From positions 1 through 64,000 of the forward strand of contig NZ_JABJVN010000010.1 of assembly GCF_013618475.1 (NCBI RefSeq): a DNA stretch of 64,000 bases, read 5' to 3'. The stretch comes from Saccharibacillus deserti. Lineage in GTDB: Bacteria; Bacillota; Bacilli; Paenibacillales; Paenibacillaceae. Below are positions 15,683 to 23,311 of this stretch, in pieces (positions within the stretch are counted from its first letter, which is position 1; each line of letters begins with the position of its first letter). The position numbers were made by a program, and so were the translations under genes. Below the pieces are notes generated by a model. It had not been told where the DNA came from and did not search any database. It worked only from the letters and a program-made list of their open reading frames with translations.

Positions 15683-16428
15683 GCCGACGTTCCGGCTGCC
15701 TGCGCCGAGGCTTTGTAGCCGACTCCGTATACGGTCTGCAGCAGCCCCTGATGTTTCTCGCCCAGCTTTTTGCGCAGCCGCTGCACATGGATGTCCACCG
15801 TGCGCGTGCCTCCCGCATAATCCATACTCCAGACCCGGTCAAGCAGATCGTCCCGCGTAAATACCCGCGCCGGCCGGGAAGCGAGCAGCGTCAGCAGATC
15901 GAACTCTTTGGGCGTCAATTCCAGCTCGATTCCGTCCAGTTCGGCCGATCGGTGGGAGATGCGGATCCGAAGAGGCCCAAGTTCGACCCGGTCGCCCGCT
16001 TCTCCGGGATCGGCCTGACTGTCCGCAGTTTCGCTCAAGGCCGCCGGATCCGCGGGCGCGCTTTTCTCCAATCGCCGGATCAAAGCTTTCACGCGTGCCA
16101 GCACTTCGCGAATTTCGAACGGTTTCGTCATATAATCGTCCGCGCCCAGCTCCAGACCGACGATTTTGTCGATCAGCTCGTTTTTGACGGTCAGCAGGAT
16201 AATCCCGATTCCGCTTCGGTGTTCCAGACGGCGGCAGACTTCGTAACCGTCCATCCGCGGCATCATGACGTCAAGAACCAGCACGGAAGGTCCGAAACTT
16301 TCGACTTTCTCCAGCGCTTCCTCTCCGTCCGAAGCCGTCTCGGTCTCATACCCTTCACGCTTCAGCGCATAGGCGATCGCGCTGCGGATGCCCGGCTCGT
16401 CGTCCACGACCAGCACTTTCTTGTTCAT
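15679..16428 (-). CDS. OmpR/PhoB-family response regulator
   Basis: A 249-residue regulator. The receiver domain has the acidic pair in VVDDEPG, the phospho-acceptor Asp in VLVLDVMMPRMDGYEV and the conserved Lys in TKPFEIREV. A linker rich in Ala, Asp and Glu (about residues 125-155) precedes a winged-helix DNA-binding domain (ELTPKEFDLLTLLAS, then GGTRTVDIHVQRLRKKLG). The start at 16428 (MNKKVLVVDDE) follows AGGAGGAG; the longer open frame upstream lacks such a site and is not family-like. It overlaps the kinase gene by 4 bp and is the cognate output protein. Confidence 0.94.
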   Translation of the reverse strand: MNKKVLVVDDEPGIRSAIAYALKREGYETETASDGEEALEKVESFGPSVLVLDVMMPRMDGYEVCRRLEHRSGIGIILLTVKNELIDKIVGLELGADDYMTKPFEIREVLARVKALIRRLEKSAPADPAALSETADSQADPGEAGDRVELGPLRIRISHRSAELDGIELELTPKEFDLLTLLASRPARVFTRDDLLDRVWSMDYAGGTRTVDIHVQRLRKKLGEKHQGLLQTVYGVGYKASAQAAGTSA

Positions 16429-16554
16429 CTCCGCTCCTCCTGTTCCTGTACGTCTTTTTCCCATTAAACACCCTCTTCCGCCAAACGCCAAAACCCTTCC
16501 TGCCGGCACGGCGCCTCCATGCGGCAAAGCAGGTCTATCGATCTTTTTCCGGAC

Positions 16555-16599
16555 ACAAAAACAGCCGCAGCGGAAGCCGATTCGGCCCGCTTCGGCTGT
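16555..16599 (-). terminator. Terminator of the GGDEF gene
   Basis: ACAGCCGAAGCGG and CCGCTGCGGCTGT pair around an inner CCGA/TCGG stem, followed on the minus strand by TTTTTGT. It lies 16 bp after the stop of the TPR-GGDEF gene. Confidence 0.8.
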
Positions 16600-16615
16600 A
16601 CAATCGAAATCGGAA

Positions 16616-18244
16616 TCAACCTTCTGCCACAACCTGATCTTTGCCGGCGCGTTTGGCAATATAGAGCCGCCGGTCGGCGATGCCCAGCAGTTCCGTGCGT
16701 CCGATCGAGCCGCCGTATACCGTGTGCACGCCGATACTTGCCGTCACCGGAAGAGTGCCCGTGATCGGACTCCAATCCGCGCCGCGGATTGCCCGGCACA
16801 TCCGGTTCGCCAATTCCAGCCCCTGCTTCGCATCGGTGCGCGGGAACAAGGCGACGAATTCTTCGCCGCCCATTCTCGCGACGGCAGCCGGCTCGGCTGC
16901 CGCTACCGACAAGATTTTGGCTACGTTGATGAGTACCGTATCGCCGACCACATGCGACAGCGTATCGTTGATCCGCTTGAAGAAATCCAGATCGATGATC
17001 GCCAGAGTCAGCGGTTCGCCCGTTTCGCGGGTCTGTTCCAGCAGTTCGTCGATACGGTCGTCAATAAAGCGCCGGTTGCGCAGTCCCGTCAGCGGATCGC
17101 GCAGCGACATTTCCCGGAAATGCTCGCTGCTCTTGCGCGCTTCTTCCGCTTCGAAGACGGCCTGGAAAATATGCGACTTCGCTTCGCGCTCCGCCGAACG
17201 CAGCGCTTCCGCTTCCGCATGGAACAGCCGGTGCTCTTCGTAGGCTTCCTTATATCGTCCTGCCGCCGCATGCAGCTCGGCCTGGCGCAGACGAGCCTGT
17301 ACGGACAACCCCGACAATCCGTGATCGTCGCATAGGTGCTTGGCTTCTTCCAGCATGCTCTGCGCTTCGTCGAGCTTGCCCTGCAGCAGCTGCGCCTGCG
17401 CGACGGTCAGCATGCATTCCGGCAGCGAAGCCAGTTCGCTGAGCCGGCGTTCGGAAGGATCGGTGATGACCGGAAGCAGCGTCCGTTCCGCTTCGTCGGG
17501 ACGTCCGAGCAGAATCTCCCCTTTGGCAATCGTATCGAGCTGCATGGCGATCAGCGGGAAATCGTGCCGCTCGGACAGCTCGCGAATTTGTGCGATCAGT
17601 TCCGCCGCTTTTTCCAGGTCGCCGAGCTCATAGTAAGTAAACGCCATATTGTTCAGCGCATACAGCTCGAACTGCACGTCTCCGGTCGCTTTGGCAATCC
17701 GCAGCACTTCGTCGAACCGCTGCTTCGCATCGTCGTACGAACCCGACTCGTCCAGAGCCAGCGCGAGCATCATCAGATGATCGGCACGGGTCGCCGGAGA
17801 CACGCCGCTGGGCAGATGCTTCAGCCCCCGCAGGGCATGTTCAAGCGAACTCGACGGGTCGCCGAGACGGCGAAAAAAACCGCTCAGCAGTCTGTGACTG
17901 CGTGCCAGAATATGTGCATGGTCGTTGTCGGAAGCCCAGGCGTTGATCTCCCGGATCAGACGGCCGCTCTCGGCGATCTGTCCCTGCCGTCCAAGCACGT
18001 CGGCATGAATCAAACGGGCGCGCTGGGCAAGCGTCTCCTGTCCCAAACGTGAGGCAATGCCCAACGCCTGCTGCACCGGCACGATCGCCGAATTGATATC
18101 GCGGTAAGGCTGTATTTCAAGAACATCGAGCAGGCGCCCGAATTGCTCGGGCGAGCTGAACTGTGCGGCAGATTCGGAGTCCAGCAGTCCCCAATCCGGC
18201 TGTTTGAACTGTGCGCTTTTCTTATAAGATTGATGATCCGGCAA
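16616..18244 (-). CDS. Diguanylate cyclase with N-terminal TPR repeats
   Basis: A 542-residue soluble protein. Residues of about 40-360 are helical TPR-like repeats (for example ALNNMAFTYYELGDLEKAAELI). A coiled segment then leads into a GGDEF domain starting at RDPLTGLRNRRFIDDR. The active-site loop is RMGGEEFVALF, an intact GGEEF form, so cyclic di-GMP synthesis is expected. No RxxD inhibitory site precedes the loop at the usual position. There is no membrane segment, so the TPR region probably binds a protein partner that sets activity. This TPR-GGDEF plan is common in Paenibacillaceae. It is a single gene with its own terminator; the 190 bp upstream show no clear operator. Confidence 0.9.
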   Translation of the reverse strand: MPDHQSYKKSAQFKQPDWGLLDSESAAQFSSPEQFGRLLDVLEIQPYRDINSAIVPVQQALGIASRLGQETLAQRARLIHADVLGRQGQIAESGRLIREINAWASDNDHAHILARSHRLLSGFFRRLGDPSSSLEHALRGLKHLPSGVSPATRADHLMMLALALDESGSYDDAKQRFDEVLRIAKATGDVQFELYALNNMAFTYYELGDLEKAAELIAQIRELSERHDFPLIAMQLDTIAKGEILLGRPDEAERTLLPVITDPSERRLSELASLPECMLTVAQAQLLQGKLDEAQSMLEEAKHLCDDHGLSGLSVQARLRQAELHAAAGRYKEAYEEHRLFHAEAEALRSAEREAKSHIFQAVFEAEEARKSSEHFREMSLRDPLTGLRNRRFIDDRIDELLEQTRETGEPLTLAIIDLDFFKRINDTLSHVVGDTVLINVAKILSVAAAEPAAVARMGGEEFVALFPRTDAKQGLELANRMCRAIRGADWSPITGTLPVTASIGVHTVYGGSIGRTELLGIADRRLYIAKRAGKDQVVAEG

Positions 18245-18373
18245 GGTTTCTTCCCCCCATACAGCGGCAAATTCCGTTCGAAACGGCCCAACTTGCTCTA
18301 TGACCTAATTCCCAAGTATACCCTATACTACGATTCATAGTCGTTAAAATCAATGGTTTATCCTGCAAATAGA

Positions 18374-18418
18374 ATAGGGATATAGGAAAAAAGACCGGCT
18401 TGAGTAAGTCTTCTCCCG
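18374..18418 (-). terminator. Terminator of the small alarmone synthetase gene
   Basis: On the minus strand AAAGTCCGG and CCGGTCTTT pair with one T-T mismatch around a GAAGACTTACTC loop, followed by a U-run. It lies 17 bp after the stop. Confidence 0.65.
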
Positions 18419-18434
18419 GACTTTTTCAGGAATG

Positions 18435-19208
18435 TTAATTTTGCCCGAGTATATCCAGCAGCGTGCCCGGAATCCGGAACTGCTGTCCGTTGATATGGAT
18501 GGTCTTGAGCATCTCGCGTTCTTCGCTGCTGTGCGCATCTTTGATCGCCTGCACTTCATGCTGCAGCCGTTCCATTTGCAGATCAAGCGAACTTGCGGAA
18601 TCCGCAGCCGCTTTCAACTCCCCGAGCAGTTCGCCCGGTACGTCCTGGTTGTATTTATAAAAAATCTTGTGTTCCAGGCTGGCCCAGAAATCCATCGCGA
18701 TCGTACGGATCTGGAGTTCGACGCAGACATGTTCGGTCCGGTCGGACAAAAACACCGGCACTTCGATCAGCAGATGCAGACTGCGGTATCCGTTCATTTT
18801 GGGATTTTCGATATAATCTTTCATTTCGAGCACTTTAAGGTCGCTCTGCTGCTGAAGCATCTCGCTGACTTTATAGATATCGGAGATGAACGAGCATGTA
18901 ATGCGCAGGCCGGCAATATCGCGAATATGTTCCTTGATCGATTCCAGGGAAATGTCGTGGTTTTTGCGGACCAACTTGTTCACAATACTCTCCGGCGATT
19001 TCAGGCGGGACTTGGTATGCTCGATCGGGCTGTAGTCGTGCAGCGTCTGAAATTCCTGCTTCAAGATGTCGATCTTCGTCTCCATCTCGTCGAGAGCAAA
19101 CTTGTACGTCATCATAAAGCGGGTCACTTCATCGCGAAACGTCTTGAGCTGCTCCATCGGGACAAAATCTTTTTTCATGTCGAGAGCGTTATTTTCCATC
19201 AATTTCAT
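18435..19208 (-). CDS. Small alarmone synthetase (YwaC/RelP-like GTP pyrophosphokinase)
   Basis: A 257-residue RelA/SpoT synthetase-domain protein that makes (p)ppGpp from ATP and GDP/GTP. It has no hydrolase, TGS or ACT domain. Diagnostic segments are EHTKSRLKSPESIVNKL, DIAGLRITCSFISDIYKV, NGYRSLHLLIEVPV and the strongly conserved ELQIRTIAMDFWASLEHK. The sequence is closer to B. subtilis YwaC (SasA/RelP) than to YjbM as I remember them. I choose the start at 19208 (MKLMENNALDMKK) because AGAGG lies 8 bases upstream; the longer frame has no such site. In Bacillus ywaC is induced by cell-wall stress, but the 297 bp upstream here show no sigma-factor signature I can call. Confidence 0.93.
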   Translation of the reverse strand: MKLMENNALDMKKDFVPMEQLKTFRDEVTRFMMTYKFALDEMETKIDILKQEFQTLHDYSPIEHTKSRLKSPESIVNKLVRKNHDISLESIKEHIRDIAGLRITCSFISDIYKVSEMLQQQSDLKVLEMKDYIENPKMNGYRSLHLLIEVPVFLSDRTEHVCVELQIRTIAMDFWASLEHKIFYKYNQDVPGELLGELKAAADSASSLDLQMERLQHEVQAIKDAHSSEEREMLKTIHINGQQFRIPGTLLDILGQN

Positions 19209-19457
19209 TTCCGTTCCTCTCTGCGCAAAGCGGCCGGACTCGGCGTTCGGCCGTCTGTAGAATATTCGTATACCTTGAATATCGGTCACTTTAAGTATAG
19301 GGTTTACCCCCCGCGTTTACAAATTGCGAAATCGGCTCAGCCGCCAACCCAAAAAGCCCCAACCGCCGCGGCTGCGGGATTGGGAGCTTCCGGGCTTGCT
19401 GCGCTTTGCGTGATTCAGACATCGCGGTTGTTATGCAATCTTGGGGATGTTCACGCC

Positions 19458-19483
19458 AAAAAAGCGCGGAATAAATTCCGCGC
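19458..19483 (-). terminator. Terminator of the butanediol dehydrogenase gene
   Basis: GCGCGGAAT-TT-ATTCCGCGC forms a 9 bp stem followed by a U-run on the minus strand, 22 bp after the bdhA stop. The adjoining 19209-19457 hold no gene I can support. Confidence 0.85.
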
Positions 19484-19505
19484 CCACTCTTCGCACTCCT
19501 ATGCT

Positions 19506-20555
19506 TTACTCCGCTTTGACAAGGATCTTGACCTGGTTCTTTTCTTGAAGCAGCGTCTCGAATCCTTCGCTCAGTACGTCGTCCAGTCCGATCCGCTTGG
19601 TCACGAGTTTCTCGGCCGGGAAATAGCCCTGCTGCATGAGGCTGATGACCGCCGGGAAAACGTCGCGGTAGCCGATAATGCCGTTGACCGTGCGCTCTTT
19701 CATCACGATTCGGTTTGGCATGATCGGCGCTTCTTTCTCGAAGATGCTGACAATCATCAGTTCGCCGCCGATATTGGTGGACTCCAGAGCCTGAGTCAGT
19801 ACCGGCGGAACGCCGGTTACTTCATAGGCGACGTCCACACCGCCGCCGGTGCGGGCATGCAGGTCGGCGACGACGTCGACTTCCTGCGGATCGAGCACGA
19901 TCGCTCCCAGTTCGGCTGCTTTCGCTTTGCGTTCCGGCGACAATTCGACCGCATAAATTTCGGCGGCGCCGGAAGCTTTGAGCGCTTCGATCACGAGCAG
20001 TCCGATCGGACCTGCGCCGAACACGGCGGCTTTGTCTCCGACTTTGAGCTTGCTCTGGCGGACGGCATGCAGCGCTACCGCAGACGGTTCGACCAATGCT
20101 CCCTGCTCGTAGGACAGACTGTCCGGAATTTTGTGCACCATATAGGCTTCGGCCGATACGTATTCGGAGAAACCTCCTCCTCCGCCTGCCAGTCCCAGGA
20201 ATCCCATCTGTTCGCACAGGTTGTATTTGCCTTTGCGGCAGGCTTCGCATTTGCCGCAGGCATAGATCGGTTCGACCACGACGCGGTCGCCGGCCTGAAC
20301 GCGGGTTACCCCTTCGCCGGTCTCTACAACGCGCCCCGAGAATTCATGTCCCATCACGACCGGGGCCATCTCGCCGGTGATCGGATGCGGCTCGCCGGCC
20401 GGAATAAAGATCGGTCCGGCCGTATATTCGTGCAGGTCGCTGCCGCAGATGCCGCACCATTCCACTTTGATTTTTACTTTTCCGGGCTGAACCGCCGGTT
20501 CCTCGATATGTTCCAGACGCAGATCTTTCGGGCCGTGCCATCTTAATGCTTTCAC
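19506..20555 (-). CDS. bdhA: (R,R)-butanediol dehydrogenase-like zinc alcohol dehydrogenase
   Basis: A 349-residue medium-chain dehydrogenase. It interconverts acetoin and 2,3-butanediol with NAD(H). Catalytic-zinc residues lie in CGICGSDLHEY and GHEF, and the structural-zinc cysteines in YACGKCEACRKGKYNLC. The Rossmann motif is VFGAGPIGLLVIEALKASG. FLGLAGGGGGFSEYV is typical of the BdhA subgroup. The start is a GTG at 20555 with AAGGAG upstream. It is divergent from a LacI-family gene, and a LacI-type palindrome sits on its promoter, so I infer carbon-source or product-linked repression by that neighbour or by CcpA. Another polyol dehydrogenase is possible. Confidence 0.88.
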   Translation of the reverse strand: MKALRWHGPKDLRLEHIEEPAVQPGKVKIKVEWCGICGSDLHEYTAGPIFIPAGEPHPITGEMAPVVMGHEFSGRVVETGEGVTRVQAGDRVVVEPIYACGKCEACRKGKYNLCEQMGFLGLAGGGGGFSEYVSAEAYMVHKIPDSLSYEQGALVEPSAVALHAVRQSKLKVGDKAAVFGAGPIGLLVIEALKASGAAEIYAVELSPERKAKAAELGAIVLDPQEVDVVADLHARTGGGVDVAYEVTGVPPVLTQALESTNIGGELMIVSIFEKEAPIMPNRIVMKERTVNGIIGYRDVFPAVISLMQQGYFPAEKLVTKRIGLDDVLSEGFETLLQEKNQVKILVKAE

Positions 20556-20606
20556 TGCCGGTCATCTCCTTCGATATAAGAATACAAGGTACGTTTCAAC
20601 ACAAAC

Positions 20607-20655
20607 CGGAAACGTTTCCGAAATTAAATATGTCACACTTCTGTCACACTGTCAA
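20607..20655 (-). promoter_or_regulatory. bdhA promoter with LacI-type palindrome
   Basis: On the minus strand -35 TTGACA (20655-20650) is followed after 17 bases by CATATT (20632-20627). The perfect palindrome CGGAAACGTTTCCG at 20607-20620 covers the expected start. Its central CG is the LacI/CcpA family hallmark. Confidence 0.65.
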
Positions 20656-20745
20656 ACCAAATAAGCTCAAATCTCCTTGCGCAATTCGCTGGTTTTGTTA
20701 TGTAAAGCTTTAAATATAAGACTTCATAGACGTATAGGACTGAAT

Positions 20746-20822
20746 TTGAGACTTGCCGATAGACGGATGTTATAATAAGGAGACGCAATCCTTAAGTTCT
20801 TATGCACCGGAAACGATTCCGG
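20746..20822 (+). promoter_or_regulatory. Promoter of the LacI-family gene with a second palindrome
   Basis: TTGAGA (20746-20751) and TATAAT (20771-20776) are 19 bases apart. Downstream, CCGGAAACGATTCCGG (20807-20822) repeats the half-sites of the bdhA palindrome. The same protein could bind both, with autorepression here. Confidence 0.6.
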
Positions 20823-20848
20823 AATTATATACAAGCGAGGTCTCAATT

Positions 20849-21877
20849 ATGACAGCAAAAAAAGTGACGATCGAAGATGTGGCCCGGCAGGCCGGAGTCG
20901 GGATCGCCACCGTATCCAGAGCGATCAACAATGCGGAAGGCATCAGCGCGAAGACGCGTATGCGTATTCTCCGGACGATTGAAGAATTGGGATTTGTTCC
21001 GAATACCTCTGCCCAGAGCCTCAAGGTTCGGCTGACGAACCAAATTGCGCTGGCCGTGCCGGATATCCGCAATGCGATCATTCCCGACATTTCCTGGGCT
21101 GTCGAGCAGGCGGCCAAAGCGCACGGCTACCGGGTAGTCCAGATCAATACGGCAGGCAATGCCCGGGCCGAACTCGAAGTGGTGCGAGATATCAAAAAGC
21201 TGCATGTCGACGGGCTGATCATCATGCCGCTGGCGTACCCCAAAGCTCTGCCCGAGCTGATCGACAAATCCGGCGTTCCCATCTCCGTCATCAATTATGG
21301 CAAACAGCTGGACGATTCGCTGCAGGCGGATGTCGTTTGTTTGTCGATTCTGGAAGGCAAGCTTGTCATGGACCATCTGCAGCAGATCGGCCGGAACCGG
21401 ATCGCTTATGCCGGTACGCAAAAAGACGTCATCGAAGACCGCTACCTCGCCTATGAACGGGCTTTGAATCGGGTGGACGCTTCGCTTGTTTATTTCGGCG
21501 AAGACTTCTCCCTCCAGACCGGGATACGCGCCGCCGACTATTTTCATGGACTGGCCCATATGCCCGATGCCGTCTATGCGGTGAACGATATGGTCGCGAT
21601 CGGTCTGGTGAATCGGTTCAAAGAATTGGGTGTGCGCGTTCCTGAAGACGTAGCGGTTGTCGGCGTAGACAATAATCAATGGACGACCATCAGCAGCCCG
21701 CAGATCAGTTCCGTCTCGATCATGGGCAGCGAAGTGGCCCGATTGGCGGCGGAACTGCTGCTGAAACGTATTCGTGAGCAGACGCGCGGCGATTATGAAA
21801 AAGTCCAGTTCGAACCTCGCCTGATCGTGCGGGAATCGAGCGTTTCGCTTAAGCGGTCGCCTATGCACGGGTCATGA
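20849..21877 (+). CDS. LacI-family transcriptional regulator
   Basis: A 342-residue regulator. The N-terminal helix-turn-helix reads VTIEDVARQAGVGIATVSRA, with hinge region LRTIEELGFVPNTSAQSL. A periplasmic-binding-protein-like sensor domain follows (IGLVNRFKELGVRVPEDVAVVGVDNNQ). The start at 20849 (MTAKKVTIEDV) is chosen because GAGG lies 9 bases upstream and family members begin there; the longer frame would cover its own promoter and operator. It is divergent from bdhA, and near-identical palindromes occur in front of both genes. I infer control of bdhA and of itself. The effector is unknown. Confidence 0.9.
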   Translation: MTAKKVTIEDVARQAGVGIATVSRAINNAEGISAKTRMRILRTIEELGFVPNTSAQSLKVRLTNQIALAVPDIRNAIIPDISWAVEQAAKAHGYRVVQINTAGNARAELEVVRDIKKLHVDGLIIMPLAYPKALPELIDKSGVPISVINYGKQLDDSLQADVVCLSILEGKLVMDHLQQIGRNRIAYAGTQKDVIEDRYLAYERALNRVDASLVYFGEDFSLQTGIRAADYFHGLAHMPDAVYAVNDMVAIGLVNRFKELGVRVPEDVAVVGVDNNQWTTISSPQISSVSIMGSEVARLAAELLLKRIREQTRGDYEKVQFEPRLIVRESSVSLKRSPMHGS

Positions 21878-21921
21878 CCTCCGCTTTTGTGCGAGGCCTT
21901 TGCTTCTTTTTGGACGCAGTT

Positions 21922-21964
21922 AAACACCGCTTATCTCGAAACATTCGGATAAGCGGTGTTTTTG
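21922..21964 (+). terminator. Terminator of the LacI-family gene
   Basis: AAACACCGCTTATC and GATAAGCGGTGTTT form a 14 bp stem with a 12-base loop and a trailing U-run. It may also serve the convergent gene at 21987. Confidence 0.9.
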
Positions 21965-21986
21965 ACGTACGGTCAGGTTCGGCAGG

Positions 21987-23117
21987 TTAAGCCTCGGGTC
22001 CCAGCAAATAGCCGCGAAACTCTTCGACCGTGCCGAATTTCCGGATCTCTACACCTTTTGCGCGCAGATAACGCTCCAGCGAGATTTCCAGCCAATGCGC
22101 GGCGGATTGCAGCGGGATCAGGCTGGCCGGGTCCAACAGCGGCATCAGCGCCGGCAGTTTAGCCTGCTCGGCAATCCGGCGGCCTTCTTCCGCGCCTTGG
22201 GCCCCTGTCCCCCACTGCCCCGTCTCCATGTATACCAGAAAACCGTTCAGCTGGCTTTCCGCGTGAGCCGCAGTAAAGAAGGCCAGCTCATAATCGCCGC
22301 GTTCGCAGGCCGTCTGCAGCTTATCCAGCAGTCCTTTGAATTCTTCGAAGAAACCTGTGCCGCGCCCAATCTCATCCGCCGGCGGACTTTGCAGCATGCG
22401 GCGCCGTTCTTTAACCAGTACGACGGTTGCATCGACCAAGCGGACCAGGGCGGCAGCCGCCTCGGGCACGTCGGGGCTGCGCAGGATCGTATTTACCGCC
22501 GCTTCGAGATTCGCCGGACGGATCGGCAGATCGTACAGCTGGGTGAGATTTCTCCCCCAGCCTTTTCGCAGGTAGGTCCGGTTCAGCAGCGCGATCGCTT
22601 CGAACACCGGCATCATCACCTCAAACGCCTGCAGCCGGTAAAAAGACAGCGGTCTGCCGCTTCCCGCTTGGTTCAGCTCATGCAGCAGCGGATACACGCC
22701 GCTCAGCACCTGATCGGCGCGCAGCAGAAACGCTTCTTCGCCTTCGAAAGCCCGAATATCTTTGAGCCGATGCTTCAAGTCGTTAAACCGGTCCAGATCT
22801 TCATCCGAACGCACATACAGCAGTTTGCAGTCCGCAAGGATTCCGGCCTGACCGTCTTCCAGCTTCGACATCCGCTCCGCCCGTTCCCAATCGATCGGCC
22901 AAAAGTCGAAGCTGATTCCGTTCAAGATAAACGTCAGCCCCGCTTTGTACCCGTCCGGGTTCGCCGGAATAAAGAAAAAGTCGAGATCGGAACGCTCCGA
23001 TGCCGTTCCGTCGAGATAAGAACCGTAATAAGCGGCAATCGCGACATCTTCGGCATAATCGCGGTTGATCCGTTCGATCAGTGCCGCAGAAACGTCGAAT
23101 ACGTTGAATGTGTCCAT
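21987..23117 (-). CDS. Nucleotidyltransferase-domain protein
   Basis: A 376-residue protein. An N-terminal minimal nucleotidyltransferase motif (AYYGSYLDGTASERSDLDFF, residues about 28-47) has the GS and DxD residues expected for metal-dependent nucleotidyl transfer. The remaining 300 residues are helical and have no domain I recognise. I choose the start at 23117 because GGAGGA lies 8 bases upstream inside the longer frame. Similar proteins include aminoglycoside-type and toxin-antitoxin (MNT) transferases, but size and sequence do not let me choose between them. It is a single gene; no partner HEPN gene is adjacent. Confidence 0.65.
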   Translation of the reverse strand: MDTFNVFDVSAALIERINRDYAEDVAIAAYYGSYLDGTASERSDLDFFFIPANPDGYKAGLTFILNGISFDFWPIDWERAERMSKLEDGQAGILADCKLLYVRSDEDLDRFNDLKHRLKDIRAFEGEEAFLLRADQVLSGVYPLLHELNQAGSGRPLSFYRLQAFEVMMPVFEAIALLNRTYLRKGWGRNLTQLYDLPIRPANLEAAVNTILRSPDVPEAAAALVRLVDATVVLVKERRRMLQSPPADEIGRGTGFFEEFKGLLDKLQTACERGDYELAFFTAAHAESQLNGFLVYMETGQWGTGAQGAEEGRRIAEQAKLPALMPLLDPASLIPLQSAAHWLEISLERYLRAKGVEIRKFGTVEEFRGYLLGPEA

Positions 23118-23231
23118 AGGGTCTTCCTCCGTCATCCGCCCGCCCTGGAGGCGGCAGGCTTTCTTCTTCATCCTAGCATTGTCGGAAGCGAAGAAGCAAA
23201 GTCCTTCTCCCTCTTCCGCCGATCGATGCAA

Positions 23232-23265
23232 AAGAGCCGTCCGCCATATCGCGGACGACTCTTGA
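23232..23265 (-). terminator. Terminator of the large secreted-protein gene
   Basis: AGAG-CGTCCGC and GCGGACG-CTCT pair around a 6-base loop, followed by TTTTGC on the minus strand, 47 bp after the stop. Confidence 0.75.
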
Positions 23266-23311
23266 TGACAAGCTGCCGCAGCGCGGATTTTCCGCAAACG
23301 GAAGACTTGGC

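Noticed and set aside
18432-20546. A 704-residue plus-strand frame across the alarmone synthetase and bdhA genes
   Set aside because: It spans two well-supported minus-strand genes and two terminators, has no ribosome binding site and no recognisable domain.
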